DNA from: Erythrobacteraceae bacterium CCH12-C2
GTDB taxonomy: Bacteria > Pseudomonadota > Alphaproteobacteria > Sphingomonadales > Sphingomonadaceae
DNA: 33,959 bases
Assembly: GCA_001556995.1 (NCBI GenBank)
Contig: LSKF01000076.1
Location: forward strand, 1 to 33,959
Direction of reading: 5' to 3'
In this document: one piece after another, positions 8,043 to 15,191 of the stretch
Position numbering within the stretch: the stretch's first letter is position 1
How the letters are laid out: the number at the start of each line of letters is the position of its first letter
The notes under the pieces: generated by a model
Databases searched by the model: none
The model's input: the letters and a program-made list of their open reading frames with translations, nothing else
Told to the model about the DNA's origin: nothing
Position numbers and translations under genes: made by a program

Positions 8043-8741
8043 TCACCATTCATTGCTCTGCGGTTGCGCGATCGGGCCATGCAGCCACGGGAGGCGCGCA
8101 GCGTGCTGGCCGACGCGCCGCGACCGCACCGCGTCAACGCCAACGGTGTTGTTGCGATGCTCCCGGAGCAGCTGGGAAAGCAGCAGTTGCCCGAACTCCC
8201 AGTCCCCGATCCCGGAATCAGCGTTGATGTGCCCGATTGACCCCGCATAGGCGAAGCACGCGCCCCATTCGGCGGCGAGATTGCGGGCGGCACGTAGGGA
8301 GCAATAGTGATCGTTCTCACTGGCCGCGAGGAACGCCGGGAACGGCAAGGCACGGCGCGGCACGGGTGCGAAGCGGGCAAGACGCAGATCGACCCCGTCG
8401 CGCTCGACATCGGGTGGGGCGACAAGCAGCGCGCCAACCACCGGGTTGCCCCGGGCGGGCTGCTCGAATTCCGCCCACCAAGCGACCGCGAGGCAGCCGA
8501 GGCTGTGCGCCACCAGGATCACCGGTCGCTGCGCGCGGTGCACCGCGAGATTGATCTTGTTGACCCAGGTGTTGCGATGAGGGTCATCCCACATTCCGAG
8601 ATCGACCCGCTCGCAATCGGGAAGCGTCGCCTCCCAGCGGGACTGCCAGTGATGTTCGTTGCTATTATTGAGACCGGGGATGATGAGAATCAGCGGATCA
8701 TCGCTCAACCGGTCGGTGTCGAGTTCAAGTTGATGGGCCAT
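8043..8741 (-). CDS. RBBP9/YdeN-family alpha/beta hydrolase
   Basis: A 232-residue serine hydrolase fold protein. The N-terminal strand-loop LILIIPGLNNSNEHHWQSRW is typical of the RBBP9/YdeN group. The nucleophile elbow is AHSLG, the acid is probably the Asp of SENDHY, and the catalytic His is in GHINADSG. Substrate is unknown. The ATG has an AGGAG site 6-7 bases upstream. It lies 121 bases downstream of dut, and that gap holds a 17-base palindrome and promoter-like hexamers, so it is probably transcribed and regulated on its own. The last 30 or so residues, Arg/His-rich, look like a non-conserved tail. Confidence 0.85.
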   Translation of the reverse strand: MAHQLELDTDRLSDDPLILIIPGLNNSNEHHWQSRWEATLPDCERVDLGMWDDPHRNTWVNKINLAVHRAQRPVILVAHSLGCLAVAWWAEFEQPARGNPVVGALLVAPPDVERDGVDLRLARFAPVPRRALPFPAFLAASENDHYCSLRAARNLAAEWGACFAYAGSIGHINADSGIGDWEFGQLLLSQLLREHRNNTVGVDAVRSRRVGQHAARLPWLHGPIAQPQSNEW

Positions 8742-8796
8742 TTCCTGCTCCTATTGGGCGTCAACGGCCGTCCATTGGTATGGTCCGACGGCAGGA

Positions 8797-8823
8797 AAAT
8801 AACTCAACCAAATTGGTTGACAA
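8797..8823 (-). promoter_or_regulatory. Promoter with perfect 17-bp palindromic operator upstream of the hydrolase
   Basis: TCAACCAAATTGGTTGA at 8804-8820 is a perfect inverted repeat with 8-base arms. On the minus strand a -35-like TTGTCA (8818-8823) and a -10-like TTATTT (8797-8802) flank it with 15 bases between, so the palindrome fills the space where RNA polymerase would bind. This is the classic position of a repressor operator. The regulator is not identifiable in the window. Confidence 0.55.
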
Positions 8824-8862
8824 GGGGTCTTCGATAATCCGTGGCGAATATCAGACGATCAA

Positions 8863-9315
8863 TCAGAGCTTCGCGTGGCCCCCGGTGGAGCCGAACCCAC
8901 CCGCGCCGCGCTCGGTGGCGTCAAGTTCGGCGACCTCGTCCCACGCTGCTTGCACCACCGGGGCCAGCACCAGTTGCGCCACCCGGTCGCCGCGGGCGAT
9001 CACGAAGGGTTCAGCGCCGTGGTTGATCAGGATCACCTTGAGCTCGCCGCGATAGTCCGAATCGATCGTGCCCGGGGTGTTGGGCACCGTGATACCGTGC
9101 TTGAGCGCCAGCCCTGAGCGCGGGCGGACCTGTACTTCGTAGCCCTGCGGGATCGCGAGTGCGAGGCCAGTGGCAACCGCGTGGCGCGCGCCGGGTGCTA
9201 GCGTCACATCCTCAGCGCTCACCACGTCCATCCCCGCTGCGCCGGTGGTCGCATAGGCGGGCAATGGCAGGCCTGCACCGTGGGGCAAGCGCTTCACCTC
9301 AACCTTTACGCTCAT
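8863..9315 (-). CDS. dut: Deoxyuridine 5'-triphosphate nucleotidohydrolase
   Basis: A 150-residue trimeric dUTPase that hydrolyses dUTP to dUMP and pyrophosphate, preventing uracil incorporation and feeding dTMP synthesis. The family motifs are in order: AGMDV (motif 1), [10 protein letters not shown] (motif 2), [10 protein letters not shown] with the catalytic Asp (motif 3), RGDRVAQLV (motif 4) and the C-terminal [10 protein letters not shown] arm (motif 5). Length is normal. Its ATG overlaps the coaBC stop codon as ATGA, so the two are translationally coupled; coaBC-dut is a common pairing. Confidence 0.97.
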   Translation of the reverse strand: MSVKVEVKRLPHGAGLPLPAYATTGAAGMDVVSAEDVTLAPGARHAVATGLALAIPQGYEVQVRPRSGLALKHGITVPNTPGTIDSDYRGELKVILINHGAEPFVIARGDRVAQLVLAPVVQAAWDEVAELDATERGAGGFGSTGGHAKL

Positions 9316-10925
9316 TCCGCCGCCTCGGCCCGGAACACCGCCGCGATCCGTTCTGCCAGCGCCATCGCCACCGCGCTCTTGGGCATTTCGTCGAGCGTTT
9401 CGATCCCGTGCGCGCTCACGATGTGAACCCGGTTGCGGTCCCCGCCCATCACGTCGCCGCTGACATCATTAGCCACGATCCAGTCAGCCGCCTTGCGCTT
9501 GCGCTTGGACTTGGCGTTTTCGATCACGTTCTCGGTTTCAGCGGCAAAGCCGATGACGAGTGCGGGGCGCTTGCCGCCCGAGGCCAGATTGGTGAGGATA
9601 TCGGGGTTTTCGGTCAGCATCAGCGCGGGCGGCGCATCGCCGCGCTTCTTGATCTTTTCCCCGCGATATTCCTTGGGCCGCCAGTCGGCCACCGCAGCAA
9701 CCATCACGGCAACATCGGCGGGCAAGGCGCGCTTGACCATCTCGGCCATTTCTTGCGCGCTCTCCACGTCGATACGCTTCACGCCCGCCGGGGTCTTGAG
9801 TGATACCGGCCCTGCCACCAGCGTCACCTTGGCGCCCAAGGCCGCAGCGGCGGCGGCGATGGCAAAGCCCTGCTTCCCGCTGGAACGGTTGGCGATATAG
9901 CGCACCGGGTCGATCGCTTCCCAAGTCGGCCCAGCGGTGACCAGCACGTGCCGTCCAGCCAGCGGGCGGTGAGAAGGCGCGATGTCGAAATCGGCCCCCT
10001 GGGGAACCTCGCCAAGGACTGCCTCAATCTCCTCATAGACAGGGAGCGGCAGAATTTCGGGGGCGGACTTGCGCGGGTCGACGACGTGGTTGATCGCCTC
10101 GGCATCAATCGGCGGCGCGGCAGCGGCCTTGCCCTTCTTGGCGAGCAGCGGGCCGCCAAGATCGGGCACGAAGTCAGGTGCGGGCTCCTCGGGAGGCAGG
10201 GGCTCGCTTTCCTCAAGCGGTGGGAGATCCTGAAGCTCGGCTTCGATTTCCTCGTGACTGCGCTTGGCGGTGGAGCGCGGAATGATCCGCGAGAAGAACC
10301 CGCTCAGCCCGCCAGCCGGCATGGCTGCGTCACCGCTGGTGTCATCTTCCGGTTCAAGCGCCTCGACCTGCGGCAGCTCCAGCCCGCAATGCGCGGCGAT
10401 CTCGCGCCAGATGGCCTCGGGCTCGGGCAGGCGGCCATAGCCGAATTCGCCGCACGCCATCGGGCCTTCATCGGGATGGAGCACTGTGACCCCGGCTGAT
10501 TCAAGCAGGCTGATATTGCGCTGGGTAGCAGCGTGCTCCCACATCCGCACGTTCATTGCAGGCACCGCCATAACCGGCTTGTCGGTGGCCAGTATGAGGG
10601 TGGTTGCAAGGTCATCGGCGATCCCTGTCGCCATCTTGGCGAGCAGGTCTGCCGTCGCCGGGCACACCACCACCAAGTCGGCCTCGCGGCTCAGCTGGAT
10701 ATGGCCCATCTCGGCTTCGTCTTTGAGGTCGAACAGGTTGGTGTAGACCTGGTTTTCCGAGAGGGCCGCCAGCGCCATGGGGGTGACGAATTGCTGCCCG
10801 CCCTTGGTGACAACGCAGGTGACATCCCCGCCGCCCTTGCGGATCAGGCGCACGAGCTCGCAGGCCTTGTAGGCCGCGATACCGCCGCCCACCACCAGCA
10901 GGATACGCGGGAAAGCGCCCGTCAT
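9312..10925 (-). CDS. coaBC: Bifunctional phosphopantothenoylcysteine decarboxylase / phosphopantothenate--cysteine ligase, with long linker
   Basis: A 537-residue two-step enzyme of coenzyme A synthesis. The N-terminal flavin-dependent CoaC domain (1-185) has His75, the Asn125 of PAMNVRMW and Cys158 of [14 protein letters not shown], matching E. coli residue numbers. The C-terminal CoaB ligase domain starts near residue 322 with [25 protein letters not shown]. The odd point is residues about 186-320: roughly 135 residues of acidic, Pro/Ala-rich sequence join the domains, where typical CoaBC proteins (about 400 residues) have a short link. The reading frame runs intact through both domains. 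The ATG has a GGAG site 8 bases upstream, and dut overlaps the 3' end. Confidence 0.95.
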   Translation of the reverse strand: MTGAFPRILLVVGGGIAAYKACELVRLIRKGGGDVTCVVTKGGQQFVTPMALAALSENQVYTNLFDLKDEAEMGHIQLSREADLVVVCPATADLLAKMATGIADDLATTLILATDKPVMAVPAMNVRMWEHAATQRNISLLESAGVTVLHPDEGPMACGEFGYGRLPEPEAIWREIAAHCGLELPQVEALEPEDDTSGDAAMPAGGLSGFFSRIIPRSTAKRSHEEIEAELQDLPPLEESEPLPPEEPAPDFVPDLGGPLLAKKGKAAAAPPIDAEAINHVVDPRKSAPEILPLPVYEEIEAVLGEVPQGADFDIAPSHRPLAGRHVLVTAGPTWEAIDPVRYIANRSSGKQGFAIAAAAAALGAKVTLVAGPVSLKTPAGVKRIDVESAQEMAEMVKRALPADVAVMVAAVADWRPKEYRGEKIKKRGDAPPALMLTENPDILTNLASGGKRPALVIGFAAETENVIENAKSKRKRKAADWIVANDVSGDVMGGDRNRVHIVSAHGIETLDEMPKSAVAMALAERIAAVFRAEAAE

Positions 10926-11121
10926 CGCCGTGCTCCGCTGCGTCTGCCGAACAATGCCATCGGTTCCGAACCACTCCCATGCCGGCGACCATAAAGGGGT
11001 TGCCGAGTCCTGATACTAAACGCGGCCCACCTTCGAGCCAAGCAGCGCGCATATAGTCTTGGCGCGCAGGTTTGGCGCGCTGTGGTTAAGATTGCGCTTA
11101 CGCGCGCGCAACCGATTTTGA

Positions 11122-12678
11122 CTATCCGATAAAGCCTGCCGCCAGCGCGCCCCAAAGCGCGCCCGCCCCGATGATTGCCGCAATAACATAGCCCAAAACG
11201 CCGCGTCCCTCGCGCTTGTCGGTAATGAGCGGAATCTCAGGCAGCGGCGGCGGTTCGGGCGCGCCGCCCTTGGGCGGAAACATTTCCTCGATGCGGCGGA
11301 TCAGGCCGGGGAGGCGCAGCAGGGTTTCGGTATCCTGCTTGAGCCGGTCGGCGAGCGCCGCTTCCGGCCCGAGCTCGTCGCGTATCCAGCTGCGGACATA
11401 GGGCGCGGCGGTGTCCCACATGTTGATGTCAGGGTTCAATTGCGTGGCGATGCCCTCGACCATCACCATCGTCTTTTGCAGCAGCAGCAGGTGCGGCTGG
11501 GTCTGCATGTCGAAATCGCGGGTGATCGCGAACAGCCCGTCGAGCATCTGGCCGACGGAGAGTTCCTTCACCGGCTTGCCCCGCATCGGCTCGCCCACCG
11601 CGCGCAGTGCGGTGGCGAATTCGCCGACCGAGTGGTAGCTCGGCACATACTGCGCTTCGAAGTGGATTTCGGCGACGCGCTGGTAATTCCCAGTGGTCAG
11701 GCCGTAGAGAATTTCCGCCAGCCATTGCCGTGCACGCCGATCAATCCGGCCCATGATCCCGAAATCGATCGCGACGATGGTGCCGTCATCCTCCACGAAC
11801 AGATTGCCCTGGTGCATGTCGGCATGGAAGAACCCGGCGCTGATCGCTTGCGTCAGAAAGCTGATCACGAGCCGTTCGGACAACGCCGCAAAGTCATGGC
11901 CGCGCGCGCGGAGTTCGTCGACGCGGCTGATCTTGATGCCGTCGATCCATTCGATGGTCATCACCCGGCCGTTGGTGCGGTCCCAGTCGACCGCCGGGAT
12001 GCGGTAGCCGGGGACACCTGCCATCTGTTCGGCGAGTTCGCTGGCCGAGGCGGCTTCGCGGCGCAAATCGAGTTCCGAATTGGTCCAGCGTTTGAAATTG
12101 GCGATGGTGAGGCGCGGGCGCAGCCGGCTTGCCTCGCCCCCCATCGCCTCGACATGGGCGGCGGCCCATTCATAGGTTTGGATGTCGCGCGCGAATTTCT
12201 CGCGGATGCCGGGGCGCAGCACCTTGATCGCGACCTTGCGCCCGTCCGTGGTGACGCCCTTGTGCACCTGCGCGATGCTGGCTGCGCCGACAGGGTTGGG
12301 GTCGATCTCGGCGAACAGCTTGTCGATTGGCTGCGCAAAGCTCGATTCGATCGCCGCCTTGATCTGGGAAAAGGGCACTGGGGGGAGCGAATCCTGCAAG
12401 GACAGCAGATTGTTCGCCGCCTCCTCGCCCACCAGATCGGGGCGGGTCGCAAGGCTCTGCCCCAGCTTGATCGCCGCAGGACCAATAGCACGGAAGGCTC
12501 CGGCGTAATCGCGCGGACCGTTCTTTCCGGTCAGGGTGGCGAGCCGGGCAAGGCGGACCAGCTGGCGCAAGGCAGCCGGTGCGTTGGGATCATTCTCGAT
12601 CCCCACCAGCGCGCGCCTGCGCGCCAGCGTGACGCCCCAGCGTGCGAGGCGGATCAGGTGAACAGCAGAAGATGTCAC
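11122..12678 (-). CDS. ubiB: Ubiquinone biosynthesis kinase-like protein UbiB
   Basis: A 518-residue ABC1/ADCK/UbiB-family atypical kinase-like protein needed for ubiquinone synthesis. It shows the family KxGQ motif (AIKLGQSLATRPD), the alanine-rich loop replacing the P-loop (GAASIAQVH), the catalytic HADMHQGNLF and the metal-binding DFG (IDFGIMG). The C-terminus has two hydrophobic segments for membrane anchoring, after a Pro-rich stretch. I chose the GTG at 12678, which leaves only 4 bases after the ubiE stop; the longer in-frame start would overlap ubiE and add an Arg-rich segment. ubiE-ubiB adjacency supports joint work in ubiquinone synthesis. Confidence 0.95.
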   Translation of the reverse strand: MTSSAVHLIRLARWGVTLARRRALVGIENDPNAPAALRQLVRLARLATLTGKNGPRDYAGAFRAIGPAAIKLGQSLATRPDLVGEEAANNLLSLQDSLPPVPFSQIKAAIESSFAQPIDKLFAEIDPNPVGAASIAQVHKGVTTDGRKVAIKVLRPGIREKFARDIQTYEWAAAHVEAMGGEASRLRPRLTIANFKRWTNSELDLRREAASASELAEQMAGVPGYRIPAVDWDRTNGRVMTIEWIDGIKISRVDELRARGHDFAALSERLVISFLTQAISAGFFHADMHQGNLFVEDDGTIVAIDFGIMGRIDRRARQWLAEILYGLTTGNYQRVAEIHFEAQYVPSYHSVGEFATALRAVGEPMRGKPVKELSVGQMLDGLFAITRDFDMQTQPHLLLLQKTMVMVEGIATQLNPDINMWDTAAPYVRSWIRDELGPEAALADRLKQDTETLLRLPGLIRRIEEMFPPKGGAPEPPPLPEIPLITDKREGRGVLGYVIAAIIGAGALWGALAAGFIG

Positions 12679-12682
12679 GCGG

Positions 12683-13438
12683 TCAGATCTTCCAGCCCGA
12701 ATGGATCGCCACCGCACCGCCGAGAATGATCTCGGCCTTGGTGTTCACAAATCCGGCAGCGCGGATCATCGCCTCGAATTCGGCTGCGCGGGGGAATTTG
12801 CGGATCGATTCCGCCAGATAGCGATAACTGTCGGCATCCCCCGCAATCGCCTGCCCCATCCGCGGCATCACATGCATCGAATAAAGATCATAGATCTCGC
12901 GGAAGCCCGACCAGTCGGTGACCGAAAACTCCATGCAGAAGAACCGCCCGCCCGGACGCAGCACGCGATACGCCTCGGCCAGCGCCTTGTCCTTGTAGGT
13001 CACGTTGCGGATGCCGAAGACGATGGTGTAGGCATCGAAGGTGTTGGCGGCGAAGCTTACCTCTTCGGCATTCTGGTGCGAGAACACGAGGCTGCCCGCC
13101 CCTTCCGCCTCATCACGCTCCATGGCGCGCTCGGCGCCGACATCCAGCATGTCCTGATTGATGTCCGCCACCGTCACATTGGCACCGCGATCAGCCATGC
13201 GGAAGGCGATGTCGCCGGTGCCGCCTGCCATATCGAGGATATTCTCCCCCGGCTGCGGCTTCACGCGCTTCACGAAACGGTCTTTCCATCCGCGATGCAT
13301 GCCGAAGCTCATCGCGTCGTTCATGATGTCGTATTTGCGCGCCACGCTGGAGAAGACCTCGCCCACTTTTCGGGTCTTTTCTTCCGGGGTGACCTCAATG
13401 TAGCCGAAGGAGACGGTTTCAGGGGTGGTATCGCTCAT
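12683..13438 (-). CDS. ubiE: Demethylmenaquinone/2-polyprenyl-benzoquinol C-methyltransferase UbiE
   Basis: A 251-residue SAM-dependent class I methyltransferase that performs the C-methylation step of ubiquinone (or menaquinone) synthesis. Visible motifs are FSSVARKYDIMNDAMSFGMH near the N-terminus, the SAM-binding ILDMAGGTGDIAFR, FGIRNVTYKD, and the C-terminal AVAIHSGWK. The ATG at 13438 is chosen because MSDTTPETVSFGY begins just before the conserved domain and an AGGGA site lies 7 bases upstream. It leads the ubiE-ubiB operon and is divergent from mutM across 72 bases. Confidence 0.97.
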   Translation of the reverse strand: MSDTTPETVSFGYIEVTPEEKTRKVGEVFSSVARKYDIMNDAMSFGMHRGWKDRFVKRVKPQPGENILDMAGGTGDIAFRMADRGANVTVADINQDMLDVGAERAMERDEAEGAGSLVFSHQNAEEVSFAANTFDAYTIVFGIRNVTYKDKALAEAYRVLRPGGRFFCMEFSVTDWSGFREIYDLYSMHVMPRMGQAIAGDADSYRYLAESIRKFPRAAEFEAMIRAAGFVNTKAEIILGGAVAIHSGWKI

Positions 13439-13444
13439 GCGCCG

Positions 13445-13458
13445 TTCCCTAGAGGGAA
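13445..13458. promoter_or_regulatory. Inverted repeat in the ubiE/mutM divergent promoter region
   Basis: TTCCCTAGAGGGAA has perfect 6-base arms around AG. One arm doubles as the ubiE ribosome binding site (AGGGA on the minus strand). It sits 6-20 bases upstream of ubiE and could be an operator or could fold to hide the ribosome site. Confidence 0.4.
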
Positions 13459-13510
13459 TTGCCCCGCAGGCAAAGGGTGATAGAGGGCCTGGCCATGTGC
13501 GAAGTTTGCA

Positions 13511-14326
13511 ATGCCTGAACTCCCCGAAGTCGAAACCACGGTGCGGGGCCTCGCGCGGTTCCTTGATGGGGCGCGGATCACCCGTGTCCAATTGAACCGC
13601 CCGGACCTGCGCCGCCCCTTCCCTGCCGATCTGGTGCAGGTGCTGACCGGGGCGCAGGTCAGCGGCCTGTCGCGGCGAGCGAAATACGGCCTCATCCATC
13701 TCGACCGCGATGCGACGATGATCTTCCACTTGGGAATGAGCGGGCGCTGGCGGATCGACCCGGCTGCGGCCGAGCCGCATGATCACCTGGTGCTGGAAAC
13801 AGATGCACACCGCTTCGCATTGTGCGATCCGCGCCGCTTCGGCTCGGTCGATCTGGTGGAGACCGAGGGCCTCGAGGTTTGGCCGCAGTTCGCTGCGCTG
13901 GGGCCGGAGCCACTGGGGCCGGGGCTGACGGCGGCGCATTTGAAGGCGGCGCTGAGGGGCAAGACCCAATCGATCAAGCTGTGCCTGCTCGATCAGCGGA
14001 CCGTGGCTGGCTTAGGCAATATCTATGTCTGCGAAGCGCTGTGGCGCGCCGGTATCCGCCCGACGAAGCCCGCGGGCAAGGTCACCGGACCACAGCTCGC
14101 CCGTCTGGTGCCCGCGATCGTTGCCGTGCTCGAAGCGGCGATCCGCGATGGCGGCTCCACCTTGCGCGACTATGCCGCGCCTTCGGGCGAGCTCGGCTAT
14201 TTCGCCAGCAGCTTCGATGTCTATGGCCGCGAGGGTGCGCCGTGCCACCGCGCGGATGGCGGGGTCATCCAGCGCATCGCCCAGGGCGGACGCAGCACCT
14301 GGTTCTGCCCGATCTGCCAGAAGTGA
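13511..14326 (+). CDS. mutM: Formamidopyrimidine-DNA glycosylase (Fpg/MutM)
   Basis: A 271-residue base-excision repair enzyme that removes oxidised purines such as 8-oxoguanine and nicks abasic sites. The catalytic N-terminus MPELPEVETTVRGL (Pro1 and Glu2 after Met removal), the IFHLGMSGRW strand and the helix-two-turn-helix region (TVAGLGNIYVCEALW) are intact. The C-terminal zinc finger is unusual: the first cysteine (245) is there, but the expected second one is replaced in C-H-R-A-D, while the last pair, Cys266 and Cys269, is present. Asp249 or His246 might stand in as ligand. It is divergent from ubiE; rpsT follows with its own promoter. Confidence 0.94.
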   Translation: MPELPEVETTVRGLARFLDGARITRVQLNRPDLRRPFPADLVQVLTGAQVSGLSRRAKYGLIHLDRDATMIFHLGMSGRWRIDPAAAEPHDHLVLETDAHRFALCDPRRFGSVDLVETEGLEVWPQFAALGPEPLGPGLTAAHLKAALRGKTQSIKLCLLDQRTVAGLGNIYVCEALWRAGIRPTKPAGKVTGPQLARLVPAIVAVLEAAIRDGGSTLRDYAAPSGELGYFASSFDVYGREGAPCHRADGGVIQRIAQGGRSTWFCPICQK

Positions 14327-14334
14327 GGGAATCG

Positions 14335-14363
14335 TTGACCTTCGCACCGCTTCTGACTAAGAG
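14335..14363 (+). promoter_or_regulatory. Sigma-70 type promoter of rpsT
   Basis: A -35 TTGACC (14335-14340) and a -10 TAAGAG (14358-14363) are separated by 17 bases. They lie just after the mutM stop and 113 bases before the rpsT start, so rpsT would have a leader of about 105 bases. Confidence 0.55.
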
Positions 14364-14475
14364 CGCCGCTTTCCGGCGGGAGACCCATGGGTCCGCTCGC
14401 CCTTTTTCGAGCAACCCGACACAGTTTCCCTAGGCCTTCAAACGGCCTGAACCAAACGCGAGACAGAAACGAATT
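14364..14475 (+). promoter_or_regulatory. Structured 5' leader of rpsT
   Basis: The leader contains several short perfect stems: CGCCG/CGGCG, GACCCATGGGTC (a 12-base palindrome), GCTCG/CGAGC and AGGCC/GGCCT. The sequence just before the ATG has no strong ribosome binding site. S20 is known in E. coli to repress its own translation, so a regulatory leader is plausible, but no known alphaproteobacterial S20-binding motif can be claimed. Confidence 0.4.
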
Positions 14476-14736
14476 ATGGCCAACACGCCGCAAGCCAAGA
14501 AGCGCATCCGCCGCAACGCCGTTCGCGCCGAGATCAACGGTGCCCGCATCAGCCGTATCCGCAGCTTCATCAAGAAGGTCGAAGCCGCTTGCGAAGCGGG
14601 TGACAAGGACGCGGCTGCCGCTGCGCTCAAGGCGGCCCAGCCCGAAATGGCCCGCGGCGTTGCCCGCGGCGTGCTGCACAAGAACACCGTGGCCCGCAAG
14701 CTCTCGCGCCTGACGCGCCGAGTCGCCACCCTCTGA
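14476..14736 (+). CDS. rpsT: 30S ribosomal protein S20
   Basis: An 86-residue basic, helical ribosomal protein that binds 16S rRNA in the small subunit body. The N-terminal [20 protein letters not shown] and the C-terminal [17 protein letters not shown] patterns are diagnostic. It has its own promoter-like hexamers and leader, and is followed by a hairpin terminator. Its position between mutM and dnaA is conserved in many Alphaproteobacteria. Confidence 0.97.
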   Translation: MANTPQAKKRIRRNAVRAEINGARISRIRSFIKKVEAACEAGDKDAAAAALKAAQPEMARGVARGVLHKNTVARKLSRLTRRVATL

Positions 14737-14807
14737 TTCGTTTTTTGCATCATTCGCAGAGCCGCTCCTGCGGAATCTACGTAATGGTGATCTGGGAAAA
14801 GACATGA

Positions 14808-14838
14808 CAGGCTGCGCTGGCGAGCGTGGCCTGTTTTT
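14808..14838 (+). terminator. Rho-independent terminator after rpsT
   Basis: CAGGC and GCCTG pair, with an inner CGCT/AGCG helix and a GGCG loop, followed directly by TTTTTG. It lies 72 bases after the rpsT stop and separates rpsT from dnaA. Confidence 0.75.
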
Positions 14839-15191
14839 GTTTGCGACCAATGTGACACGCTGGGCCGCGATAAATGTCAGGATTCTCCGCGATTCGCATG
14901 GTTTCAAATGCGTTTATCTCGGGAAAACAGAGCATTGAACGCAAGTCTGCGGCATAGCGGCGAGTCAACAGGAATATTTCATTTTTTTTAAAACTACGCG
15001 CTTGCGCAGAATCGCTCAGCGCTCTTTAGTTGCACTTCACCCGGCGCGGGACTGCTCGGGTTTTTACAGACTGGCCGAAAGCGAGGGGCCTCGGGAGCGT
15101 TTTCCGAGGAAGGGAGGCTTGTGCCTTTTGCAACAGGGGGCTGTGCTGCAAGGCGGAGTGCCACAGGCCAGAGCGGATTGGGGATGATATT
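14839..15191 (+). promoter_or_regulatory. dnaA upstream region: GANTC sites and structured leader
   Basis: No gene is supported in these 353 bases. GANTC sites, the target of the cell-cycle methylase CcrM, occur at 14881, 14891, 14962 and 15009, with three more at 14720, 14735 and 14773 near the rpsT end. An AT-rich run lies at 14971-14997. Closer to dnaA are two hairpins: CCTCGG/CCGAGG (15089-15109), and a long one at 15123-15154 with outer GCCTT/AAGGC and inner ACAG/CTGT around GGGG. No perfect DnaA box or certain promoter was found. Confidence 0.5.

Noticed and set aside
11058..11110. TTGCGC/GCGCAA stem and two TGGCGCGC repeats after ubiB
   Set aside because: There is no T-run after the stem, and such GC repeats are common by chance here, so a terminator call is not supported.
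10922..11155. A 77-codon minus-strand frame between ubiB and coaBC
   Set aside because: It is Arg-rich, without a family or ribosome site, and overlaps the coaBC upstream region, which more likely holds its promoter.
14839..15191. A chromosomal replication origin upstream of dnaA
   Set aside because: There is an AT-rich run, but no cluster of DnaA boxes; in Alphaproteobacteria the origin is often apart from dnaA.
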